This document shows, piece after piece, positions 1 to 9,720 of a stretch of DNA of 64,000 nucleotides; the stretch's first letter is position 1; the number at the start of each line of letters is the position of its first letter. Source of the DNA: Atriophallophorus winterbourni (Eukaryota > Platyhelminthes > Trematoda > Plagiorchiida > Microphallidae); the NCBI GenBank assembly GCA_013407085.1, contig JACCGJ010002581.1, forward strand, positions 1 to 64,000, given 5' to 3'. The notes below the pieces were generated by a model. That model made no database searches and was not told where the DNA came from. It saw nothing but the letters and a program-made list of their open reading frames with translations. The translations under genes and the position numbers were made by a program.

Positions 1-239
1 AGAACGAGTGGATGCGATGCAGTGCAATCCAACGGACAGTAAAATGGCGTACACTTTCACGTGAAGGCCGTTCTGTGAGATTTGATCCGACAGTGTTGAA
101 ATAACTGTCAGTAAATTCCAAATAGCGAGATCTTCCTGATGGTATCCAAGTTGTTGCGTTATTCTGGATTGGAAGCAATGTTGCATGCGTATGTAATGTT
201 GGGCAGAAACTGGAAATTTTGATTTTTAAGGATTCACGT
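1..239. other. No recognisable feature
   Basis: AT-rich sequence with no open frame, repeat match or motif that I can support. Confidence 0.5.
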
Positions 240-624
240 TTCTCCTACTTGAAAATAGTATATTCCGAATGAAAAAGTTGAGACAAGTTCAATGATATAA
301 GAACCATCTAAATCCGTCAATAGAGCGAGCAATAAGATCCAAAAGTAACCGAGCATAAATTTGTACGTCCAGTTTTATTTCACTAGCACCGTGGATAGAA
401 ACTGCTTGATCAGTTCGCTGGGTCAGATTTAATGGATACCCTTGGGTAATTATATTTTTCACGATAGCATAAATATGAATTGAATAAACAGCACTGAAGC
501 TTGTTATGATTTTGAAGCTTCATTTGGGTCGTCACGTAGACTTCTACTTTTCGTGTGGAGAGATCTAAACTCAGCGATCGTTCCTTATACGACCTACCTG
601 ATTAACCCGCAGTCATCTGAATAA
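240..624 (-). repeat. Decayed CR1-like LINE (family C), end of reverse transcriptase
   Basis: The reverse complement matches, with many substitutions, the RT C-terminal region of the better-preserved family C copy at 44470-44710; shared blocks include GTTATGATTTTGAAG near 505 and CTTATACGACC near 584. No frame is open. It stops where a family B 3' tail starts at about 625, so family B probably inserted into it. The left boundary is a guess. Confidence 0.5.
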
Positions 625-1165
625 TATTAGTATCAGTATTACAAGGCGATAATCAACCAAGGGCAAACGAATGCCAAGATTCATTCGGAAGTGTGTTTGA
701 AATCACCCGCCAATACCAGTATTATTTCATAGGAAGCACACGTATGTATATCTGTGGTTGTAAAATGAGAGATGTCTCATCACCATATGGCTAGAAAATT
801 AAATCTTTTTGCTCTTCGAATCTTTTGAAATCTGATGAGCATCAGTCAATTTCAACAAAAACGAAAAACGTAGACAAAATACGCCTTTGGGTGTTTCGAA
901 AACAATTTCATTATAATTTTGTTGTTTTTCGCCAGGAAAAAGGGGATTTATTCTTAGAACGCTGGGAATAGTTCCCTGAGGTTTCTTTCACGCATGTACT
1001 ACATAGATGATACTGAAGTGCGTTCTGGATACAAGCATGTTATGCAGCTTACTTAGTTTGAGAGTGTGCCCGTTGTGTCGACTAAAGGAGAATACCGAAT
1101 TAAGTCATGTAATTTGAGACAGATTAAACTCTGAACTTATTTTATGGTTTTGTAAGATCGCCCAT
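625..1165 (-). mobile_element. Decayed family B CR1-like LINE, 3' end
   Basis: On the minus strand this is the last RT codons, the 3' UTR and a degenerate (GATACT)n tail at 625-640. It aligns with the 3' ends of the family B copies at 42375 and 55971: the same blocks occur in the same order, such as GAGATGTCTCATCACC near 770 and GAAGTGCGTTCTGGAT near 1015. It is strongly diverged, 5'-truncated and lacks an open frame, so it is the oldest family B copy in the window. Confidence 0.7.
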
Positions 1166-2352
1166 GAGGTCACTCTATTTAAGCAAGAAATGCCCCGATG
1201 ATACGAAACAATTTTCATAGATGATACATTTTATGCCATCTTGCGATTGTCAAGCTTTTGTAATTTTTTTTAGATAAACTATATCTCTAACAACCATTCA
1301 CATCTTTGTATGGAATGATTCGCTGACGTAGCTGGTGAAGTGTTCACTAAAATATTGACTGTTGCACAGTGGGCGGGCTAGATTGTTGTTGACAGGTGCT
1401 GTGGTTGATGCACAGCAGGTTGGATATGTCATTCTACAGAATTTCTCGGGTGATTGCAGAACCTATTGGCTGGATGACGATGACTACCGTAGCAGCAGCT
1501 AGTTGCGGCAAAAGTGAAAAACTCGAACAAACGCGATGTACATTTCACACAAAACGAATGAAAATAGGATCGCCAACATTACCTTTTTCATCCAGAATAA
1601 GCATGAATTAAAACGTTAGCATCCTATTCTCCCGTTACAGTGGCCTTAGGCAAGTGACGCGCTAGGATTCCATTGACAGGAGATGATTGGAAAGCCTGCA
1701 CTGCGTTATTAAATATACAGGTTGTGTGCTTCAGGCACCGTTATTTTAGGATTCCTTGAAAATGAAGTAGTTTTTTTATTTTCACATGCACGTTGAGAAG
1801 CCATTGATCCAGGAAGCAATGAAATGAAATACGAAGAATCATAAATATATTGTTTTGCTTCATTTTATTTATAGTTACACGATATAACTTTGTAATAGGT
1901 TCAGGATTTTGATTCAATTCTTCGATCGATTTTTATTTATCAAGCAATATAAAGGACTATTCGAATGGCTATCAACACAGTGGCTAGCAAATTGTTCACA
2001 TATTATCAACATGAACACATATTTTATAATTTTCAAAAGGTGATCGTTTGTGTCCGTTTCAGGGCATGGTGCATGGTGTTAACCAGAAATACAAACTCCA
2101 GTGAAAATGTTCATGACATTAAAGGCTTGTACATGGTCACTCCGCGGGTTCAGCCTCTTAATTTAGAAGAGATTTATGGTCAAGCGTCGTGACTTGTTGC
2201 CTTTATATTTTGACCATCAACAACCCAAGTCTTAATCTGATTGAATCTTTTCAGAGAACTATAACTTTTTCAAATAGGGTAGACAGAATTGAAAAACATT
2301 AATTGATATGGAGCCTCGTAAATGGGAAATGGAATGTAGATAAAGGTTTTAC
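1166..2352. other. Unassigned AT-rich sequence
   Basis: No gene, repeat family or RNA structure recognised. The short open frames at 1396-1611 and 1965-2192 lack plausible splice sites and resemble no family. Confidence 0.4.
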
Positions 2353-2523
2353 GGCAAGAAACATCCGGACGCAGATTGAAGGATTCACTACGAGGCCTGT
2401 TTGCTGCTTCGACAATACTGAACTGGCCAATCGAATTCCCTTCAACAGTGACGATGAGATCGTTTACTCCCGGAGCCGTGAGGATTCTGTTGGTTTCATC
2501 GTACATTTCTAGTTTTGTCATGA
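2353..2523 (-). CDS. Orphan exon candidate, unknown protein
   Basis: A 171-base open block on the minus strand lies between a plausible 3' splice site (CAATTCAG before 2523) and a 5' splice site (GTAAAAC after 2353). The length is a multiple of three, so the exon is phase-symmetric. The translation begins MTKLEMYDETNRILTAPG and has mixed hydrophobic and polar composition, unlike the low-complexity shadows around it. I do not recognise the domain, and no neighbouring exon was found within several kilobases. An intact splice-bounded exon inside decayed repeats suggests a host gene crossing this region, but chance is a real alternative. Confidence 0.35.
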
Positions 2524-3659
2524 CTGAATTGCTCTTCAAAATTCAGCAGTTATTCATTTTCATTGGTATGTCCAATCAATTAGTACATTTGACTACACTT
2601 TTCGAATTCGAGTTCAACGTTTTCTAAGAGCAAATATCTTCAACCTTGACATAGTGGGTGCGGTTGATTAAGAAGCGGATTAGCCAAAATAGAATCTCAC
2701 CTGATATTCCATGCATAATTGGCTTGAGCATAAGGTAAATGAGGGTAAAATGCCTTTAAAATGACACAAGAAAAACCTAGGTAGCTTGTTTAAGCTTTAG
2801 TTTCTACATTGAAAATTTGTGTCTCAACAACGATATGCTTAAAATATTCCGTGAACAGGATATTTCATTCCAGAATCCGCGATAAGCATCACAACAGAAT
2901 TCTCTCATATTGAGTTTTGAGTTAAAGTAATAACCACTGCATTCAATAGTTTCTGTGCGATCAACTGAATCGCGTAGAAAATTTGCATGAAATCACTTTT
3001 TTCCTTCTCAGCTTACCATAAGCAATTTTGTACAACTTCAATGAAGTTTTTACAGAATCACTCGTGCTTGCCACTAAACCAAGCCAGTATGCGAATCTAG
3101 TGTATTTTCGTGATTGTGAGACAACAAAAATCACGCCACATTCGAGATAATATCAAAGCACAAAATTCCCAAAGACAATTCATCGGTTTGAGCAAATATG
3201 AAGCTTCGACAGACTAGATTTTAGTGTGAAATCGATTAATGAAACATGGATTGGTGTCATGTTCGAAGATATAATCATTGTACATTTCTAGCAGGCTTTT
3301 ATAACCGACCGCAGCAGAGCAAGTTAACAATATTTAGCTCATGAAAACTGGATATTCTGGAAACTAAATACGCTCAGTCTTTCTTTTCAATCATTATTTT
3401 AAGGAAGCGTACGTAAAGTAGTGTTTCGAGGTAAAATATCTATTGATGACGGCCGTAGTGGCCAAAATATGAAACGCACTGTTTACAGTTGAAATGTATA
3501 CCAATAAATGAACGCAAGCGCCTTCTTAAAGATGAAGCGGTCGGCCATGCGATGCGCGCTGGGCTATCAGAAAAAATCAGCTACGGTATACAATATGTTA
3601 TTAATACTAGCTGAGTACTTGCTTCTATTAATTAAACATTGAGTTACTTTATATCCGAC
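2524..3659. other. Unassigned AT-rich sequence
   Basis: No supported feature; stop codons are dense in all frames. Confidence 0.4.
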
Positions 3660-5559
3660 AGAACACAGGTGATGGAAAGATGTTTCGTTCACTCACATTC
3701 CACTTAGCATCAGTTCGGAAATAGTGCAGCACCACCTACGTAAGTTGAATATCAACAAGTCCCCGGGAGCTGACGGAGTCACACCTGCAATCCTAAAGTT
3801 ATGCAGCAGTCAATTATGCGAACCACTTTGTGATTTATTTAATCACTCCCTGGGGGAGGGTGTTGTACCTAATGACTGGAAGAGAGGAATCATAACACCC
3901 ATCTACAACGGTGGAACTCGTTCTGACCCAGCAAATAAACGCCCTGTTACACTCCTATCAGTGATCTCAAAAGTTATGTGACGAATTGTGAGTCATCTCG
4001 AAGCCCAAAACTTGTTGTTCAGAGAGCAACATGGATTTAGGAAGTCTCGTTCTTGTTTGACTAACCTACTGGAGACACTGCATGACTGGACGCAGGCAGT
4101 GGATAATGACGGTTGCGTGCATGTGTGTTACTTGTGTTGCTTCTTTCTGTTCCGTCAATATTGCCTTCCACACTCTTTTTCTGACCTGTCATTATCCTAT
4201 TGCTTCACGGACCCTTTTGCTTATTTTGACCTTGATTTACTGCGCACAATTTGTCGTAATCTCGATTGCGTGGGACGGTCGGACATTTGAACTTGATTTG
4301 ATTTTGACTCGTGTACGTAACTTGGTACGTACACGATATTGTATTGACATTGACCCGGATCTAACCCGGTTAACCCAATAATTGAGGTATGATTTTAAGT
4401 TATTTTGATCGCCTCAATATAGTACCGCGTTGGTTCTGAAAAATACCTGGGATTTTGCGCGTAATTCCATATTGGGGAATTTCCTTGATTCTCAATAAGA
4501 ATCAATAACTTGGACATATCAAAGGCGTTTGATCGCGTGGACCATTCTATACACCTGAGCAAGCTGCACGATGTGGGTAATAATGGGTGCCTTCTTATCT
4601 GGCTGAGAAGTTACCTTCTTGATCGCAAGGCAACTGTACGTATCGATGGTGTGATGTCTGCGGAAATCGAAGCCACTAGCGGTGTCCCACAATGTTCGCT
4701 ACTTGGTCCGCTTCTCTTTTTGGTCTACATCAACGACCTTCCGAAACTTGTCACAGCCAAAATGGTTCTCTTTGCGGATGATGTTAAAGTTTGGATGTGA
4801 ATCACGTCAAGCGTGGACTGTTTGCGCTTACAAAGCGATTTGGATGTATTGAACAGCTGGTCGGAGCGAAATAAACTTCCATTCAACTTCCGAAAGTGTA
4901 AAATGTTGCAAATAGGCAAAGAGTTCCCATTCTCATACAACCTTGGATCAAACCAACTGGAATGGACAACCAAAGAAAAAGACCTCGGCGTGTGGATTAG
5001 TAGAAGTCTTAAGAATAGCATGCAATGCGAAGCAGTGTACAACCGAGCTAGCCGCATGCTAGGTATGCTTCCATGGATTTTCGGACATTTTTCCCGTGAA
5101 TCATTCTCCATGCTCATAAATACGTATATTAACCCGGTGATGGAGTACTCAGTGCAAGCTTGGTCACCGTGGCTACCAAAGGACATCAAGCTGCTCGAGA
5201 GAATTTATCACAGAGCAACTAAAATGGTTGGCTGGCTCCGCAAACTACCATATGAGAATCGACTTGAACATCTTAACTTGGATACACTGCTTAGCAGACG
5301 GGTTAGATTTGATCTAATCCTAACGTACAAAATAATGAACTCGAAGGCGCACCCTCTGAGGCATTTATTTCGCCTCCGGTCAAGCCATGTCACACGAACT
5401 CACCCATTGGCATTTGATATTCCACATTCCCACCGGAACTGCCGTCGGTTCTTCTATTCGGTGCGCGTTTGTTTATTATGGAACTCCCTACCGTCAGATG
5501 TTGTCCAATCATCTAGTGAAAGGATTTTCAGGAACAAACTGGATATTTATGCGCAGTAA
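3660..5559 (+). pseudogene. Reverse transcriptase (family A CR1-like), broken
   Basis: Encodes the RT domain that copies LINE RNA at the nicked target. Visible blocks in order: KSPGADGVTPAIL (about 3760), DWKRGIITPIY (3877), RPVTLLSVISK (3942), QHGFRKSRSCLTNLL (4028), CVHVCYL followed after the insertion by DISKAFDRVDH (motif A), SGVPQ (4677), and FADD (motif C, about 4774). The thumb and C-terminus run to 5559 with YHRATK and RVCLLWNSLP. Lesions: a TGA after ISKVM at 3979-3981, the insertion inside motif A, and a TGA at 4798-4800 after KVWM. The reading frame is otherwise preserved across the insertion. Not functional. Confidence 0.9.
4135..4507. mobile_element. 373-bp insertion in RT motif A, probable non-autonomous element
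   Basis: Family A coding sequence is interrupted exactly between ...VCYL and DISKAFDRVDH. ACTTG lies on both sides (4130-4134 and 4508-4512), consistent with a 5-bp target-site duplication. Removing the insert plus one repeat restores the frame perfectly. The insert has no coding potential, ends in an imperfect palindrome (TTGATTCTCAATAAGAATCAA), lacks obvious terminal inverted repeats, and has no second copy in this window. It could be a SINE or a non-autonomous DNA transposon. Confidence 0.7.
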
Positions 5560-5911
5560 TGCCACCCTACATCCCGTTTATATAACATGATCTTTTTGCA
5601 AACGAATATTTTTTTCATCATACAGCGACAATACATGACATTTTTGTAACTACAAAACTGTCGATCTTCCTAATGACTCAATTTATTTTGTATATATATA
5701 TATTTATTGTCCTTATACGAATACCCTGTGGTGTTGTACAGCTACGATCTTTTTTATACCATAAATTCTTGAATCTTGAATCTTGAATCTAGCATATGAA
5801 TTGTATGCTTTTGTTATGTGAATTCGAAACTATTCAGCGATTACGAACCATGACATGCTTAGATACTCCTTCTACGTTTCAATGAGCACAATAGTTTGAT
5901 TGATTGTATAG

Positions 5912-6055
5912 CAAGTGGAAACGTTTGGCAACCACGGTAACCCATTAAAACTCATTCATCAGTGTAAAACCGACGTAACACAAGTAAATGGCATTCAAAC
6001 ATTAATCGATTTCAGTGTACTGACTAGATTCTCGAAGCATCAATACGCAGCAACG
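5912..6055 (+). CDS. Orphan exon candidate, unknown protein
   Basis: A 144-base block (48 codons, phase 0) follows a good 3' splice site (TGATTGTATAG) and precedes a consensus-like 5' splice site (GTAATA). The translation starts QVETFGNHGNPLKLIHQC. No domain recognised, and no adjoining exon found. It lies just outside the family A tail, so it is not LINE coding sequence. The coincidence of both splice sites with an in-phase open block is suggestive but not decisive. Confidence 0.35.
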
Positions 6056-8689
6056 GTAATAATACGAGCTATTTATTTTCCAACGAACCTCCGGTATCAT
6101 TGGTTATAGTGAACGAGTATTGCACGAAAGAAAAACAGAAGAAATAAATTTTGTTAATCTTTTTTCCAAAGAGCAACCTTAAAACCCACACGGTGTTTCC
6201 TCCGTTTACTGACATTTTCAGATAAATGCTTTTAAATTTGTTTCGAATGGATTTGACAAAAGATTTTAGTCCATTCAATTCATAATACTATTGAAAATTT
6301 AATAGATTTTCATGATGCGTGTGTCGTATTTTGTTGTACTTTACATCATCAAATAATAACTAAAACCTTTTTTAAATATATATAAAAAGTATTAATGATA
6401 ACATTAGGAATTTTCTAGCAAAACACGGGTAAATAATGAGCTCCTAGGATAATCTTACTTACTCATGAACAAACAATCGTGGACATATTCACTCAAAGAT
6501 AGCTACAAGGAAAGCTTCGGGAACAGCGTACGCCATTTTATATGATGCCAAAAAACCTTGTTTAGTATTTCCACAATGGCATAAAGTAATCATTCAAACT
6601 TTAGTTTGCAATTAAGCACTTGTGAAATCTGCCGTCAAAAAAGTCGTCAAACGGGAATGACATTTCGCCTCAACGCTCTTCGTTTCAGCGATGCTGATAA
6701 AGCACGCATTTTTGACGAGATTGTGTGATAAAAATGCATGTAGATGAGCATCTTCGAAAACACGATTCATTTATATCACACGCAATGTGCTGACCAACTT
6801 TAAAACCTGACCGAATTTGAAGCCCACACCAAGTTACGGGATGAGCTTATCCGTGACATGTTATTCATCAATGATGAATCAATTATTTGTCAATCCTAAA
6901 ATAAGCATCAATTACTAAGCCGCTGAACATCATCAGAATGAATCGACTTTTCGCTAACAATTAGCGTGAAGAAGACCACGAATCTTGGTCAAGAGTCTGC
7001 ATCGCTTCTCATTATAACTTCTGAACTGTTTTAGTTACGAAAAACATTCAACGGAGGATGTGGCATACTCCAATCTTTTTAGATTTTGTGTGTTTGAGTA
7101 AGATTATCAAGTATTATTGCATGTAAAATGGGATAATATTTTGTGTGAATATTTTGCAATGTCAGCATAAGCTCGTTGAGTATTTGCCGATGTGTAAGAT
7201 CTTGCGGTTTTTGTTTGGATATTCGCTTTCGGAAAAACGAAATCTTGTAACATGAGACCAACTTGGTTGCACGATCATAAATCCTAGCATTGGTCGTTAA
7301 GTTATTTCGTATCTTACAGAATCGTTTTCAAGTTGCTTCTGTGTTAAAATTACTATAAATGACCCAGTACTATTACTTTTTAGCTTACCATTTCTTATTT
7401 TTAATCCGGATAAAAACTGATGATTTTAGGGTCATTCGCGCAGTATATTACTCGTGCTATCGTAATTTCTCGAATTTGGATGTTTTAGAAATGTATTGTA
7501 ATATAAGCCATAATCCACGCAATCAAACTCATGAATGTGTACATCCCAAAAACTGATATGTAAGTATTGAAATTTTATTTACATTAAGAATTTTGTCTAG
7601 TCACCCAGACATTCAAAATATAATCAAAAACCAACACTGTATGGTTTCTCTTTTTCATTAGAGTCAGGTATTTTATGATCTCTACCACGGCGTATTCAGA
7701 AACACATTTAATACCCCGAATGCAGTGCAATTCCCAAATAAATATATATTTAATCAATGATTTTAACGAAAGTCGCAATATCTACTCACATTCCCTAACT
7801 GAGAAGGACGATTATTTAGTTTAAAAGAAGTGGTGTTGAAATTTTTCGTGGACGAAGAAAAATACGAAATTTTCATAGTTATAATACACCTTTCAAAAAT
7901 TTCACTAAAATAATAAAATAATTTTTTTAGTTCGCTAAGACGCATCGCGCAAGTTTAGCTATGGACTTAATCATGTTGCAGGAGGAGGATGTGATTTCGT
8001 CATATCACTAAAGGCAAAACAAGATATATCCTTTTTAACCGGGCTGCAAAAGCAATCGATCCAACATTAATCACGTAACACCTCACGTTTCGCATCCAAA
8101 TGTCAACTGTGTCCAGGTTCGTCTTAAACTCGACGTGTGTAACGCAAATCGCATTCATCTACGAATCTCACAACAGAAGATAAAGTCAATTGGTCAAATG
8201 CGTTTATTACATACCCGAAAAAACACGTCTATCTGATATAAGCTAATCACGTAACCAAAACTTGTTTGTTCTGTTTATCAATTCGATTTGAGTTATCGAT
8301 CGATTTCGTGCTAATCAGATTAATTCAGGCCGTAACAAATTTGGGTGCATTTGAGTGATCTTGCATATTGCTAGACTGCGGCTGACGTTATCCATCTCCT
8401 CATGCTTCAGTTCTTATACAATCCTTCCAAATCCCGCATTATTGCGTGTTCGTAATTGTACTCACCGTCGTTTCGGCGCTCCCTGTGCTTGTGTTGTGTA
8501 GGAGTACGATGTTGTGATTATCATCGGATAGCTCATGATTGACATTCACCGATATTGCAACATTACTACCTCAAAACGATCAGGCATACTGTGAACATCA
8601 AAACCCTCAAACGCCGACTCGGGAGGAGTTGGCTTAAAAATTTCCGCCATTTGGATTTTTACCTGGTTCTTGAAGTGCTCGGTAAACAA
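6056..8689. other. Unassigned AT-rich sequence
   Basis: Short frames here (6069-6278, 7079-7261, 7359-7556, 7584-7945, 8546-8740) are AT-rich, look like chance and have no recognisable domains. No repeat family identified. Confidence 0.4.
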
Positions 8690-8797
8690 CAAAATCTTGT
8701 TTTTGATTGTTATATTATACGTATTTCCCATAATATTTAGTGGTATTCTGTAAAGTTATATGCCTTAAGACCACTGCAATTGAATTGAATTGAATTA
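8690..8797 (+). mobile_element. Family A LINE, extreme 3' end
   Basis: About 100 bases matching the end of the family A copy at 20390-20475: TTGTTATATTAT, then the block ATGCC(T)TTAAGA-C-ACT, then an (ATTGA)n tail. This is a heavily 5'-truncated insertion. The next element (8810-9164) inserted into its tail. Confidence 0.65.
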
Positions 8798-8809
8798 ATG
8801 CAATTCACA

Positions 8810-9164
8810 AACTCCGCCAAGGACGGTCCCAAGCCCGTCTGAGAAAGGAGGGTTGGGCTTAGGGCTAGCAACCCTATCCCGTAAAACCTACATTGCTACG
8901 TAAACGATGACAACAGATCCGTGGTTCGGTCATGTCTGCAGGATGGATCCCAGTTCGCATACGAAGGTAGCCATGCACTGGCATCCGCAAGGGAAACGAA
9001 AAAGGGGACGGCCCAAGGAAACTTGGCGCAGAACGTTGGAACGCGAACTACATGCACAAGGATTCACGGTGCAGACGGCAACGGAAGCAGCGACAGACCG
9101 GAACCACTGGCGTGAAGTTGTCTTCGCCTCATGTGCCACCCGGCACGGAGAGGACTGAATGAAT
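8810..9164 (+). mobile_element. Internally deleted RTE-like LINE with 18-bp target-site duplication
   Basis: Flanked by an 18-base direct repeat (GAATTAATGCAATTCACA at 8792-8809 and 9165-9182). The left part (8810-8906) looks like non-coding LINE leader with GGGTTGGGCTTAGGGCTAGC. It joins directly to the final codons of an RT (8907-9158), and the element ends in a short TGAA repeat. Joining a head to a 3' end with the middle missing gives a SINE-like, non-autonomous RTE derivative. Identification of the left part as RTE leader is from general resemblance. Confidence 0.65.
8907..9158 (+). pseudogene. C-terminal tail of an RTE-like reverse transcriptase
   Basis: The translation contains WFGHVCRM, GKRKRGRPKETWRRTLE and DRNHWREVV, the conserved C-terminal segment of RTE/BovB-type polyproteins beyond the RT domain. 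It ends at TGA at 9156-9158. Only the last 80 or so residues are present, with no catalytic domain. The frame has no internal stops, so the insertion is fairly young. Confidence 0.75.
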
Positions 9165-9274
9165 GAATTAATGCAATTCACACCTCCAAAAAATATTTGT
9201 TAATGTTAACCAATGACATGATAACAAAATAAATCTCACATAACTAAAGTAATGTGTTGCTCACATCCCCGTCC

Positions 9275-9330
9275 CTTACACACCACTACCGGTTTCTGGC
9301 TGTATGCCGTCGTTAGGTGAATACAGTAAG
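9275..9330 (-). ncRNA. Type I hammerhead ribozyme, mutated core
   Basis: On the minus strand: stem I CTTAC/GTAAG, core CTAACGA (canonical CTGATGA, two substitutions), stem II GGC-loop-GCC, GAAA, then CCGG and GTA at the cleavage position. The fold is clear, but the core changes should abolish or strongly reduce self-cleavage. The stem II closing pair is C-A rather than G-C, as in its relatives. Confidence 0.7.
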
Positions 9331-9515
9331 ATTAGGTTCAGTGAGCCTTGAAACAGTGGATAAATGGTAAACAAGGTTATACTTGAATGCCACTGTTGTA
9401 TATGATTTTGTGTTTGAACATCTTGGTTCGTTGTACAAAACACTATGCAACGGTGGCATTCAAGTATAACCTTGTTTACCATTTATCCACTGTTTCAAGC
9501 CTCACTGAACATAAT

Positions 9516-9571
9516 CTTACTGTCTCCACCAGATGACGGCAAACAGCCAGAAACCGGTAGCGGTGTGTAAG
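9516..9571 (+). ncRNA. Type I hammerhead ribozyme, one core substitution
   Basis: Stem I CTTAC/GTAAG with an internal loop and CCAC opposite a GTGG-like strand (here CGGTG); core CAGATGA (one substitution from CTGATGA); stem II GGC-AAACA-GCC; GAAA; very short stem III (CCGG); cleavage triplet GTA. It shares the C-A closing pair of the 9275 and 20691 copies. Probably weak or inactive. Confidence 0.75.
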
Positions 9572-9720
9572 GGATGGGGATGTGAGCAACACATAAGCGC
9601 CTTGAGTGCTTGACCAAGAATCACTTTGTGATGCTGTGTTTGAACATCGTGGTTCGTTGGACGAACCCTATGTACCAGTGGCATACAAGTATAACTTTGT
9701 AAACCTCGCATACTTCAAAG

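Larger units (their letters stand above)
3660..5790 (+). mobile_element. CR1-like LINE, family A, 5'-truncated copy
   Basis: A plus-strand non-LTR retrotransposon fragment. It starts within the RT domain, continues through the RT C-terminus and a 3' UTR, and ends in three copies of a seven-base unit (TTGAATC) at about 5770-5789. 5' truncation and a short 3' microsatellite tail are normal for CR1-type target-primed insertion. The copy is interrupted by a 373-base insertion at 4135-4507 and carries two in-frame stops. Other family A copies in the window end in related TTGAA repeats. Confidence 0.85.
9236..9720. repeat. Hammerhead-bearing repeat: inverted copy followed by 1.4 tandem units
   Basis: The left arm (about 9240-9408) is the reverse complement of the right arm (about 9425-9600), each containing one hammerhead fold. 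The sequence starting TGTGTTTGAACATC at 9409 recurs at 9635, giving a tandem period of 226 bases. The right side is thus one complete unit plus a partial second. Tandem monomers of about 200 bp with one hammerhead each are the signature of retrozyme-like elements known from animals. The fold-back arrangement could make a long RNA hairpin. Confidence 0.75.

Noticed and set aside
831..880. CTGATGAGCATCAG followed by CGAAAAACG, resembling a hammerhead core
   Set aside because: The sequence between the two blocks cannot form stem II and no stem I partner exists; it lies in a decayed family B 3' UTR.
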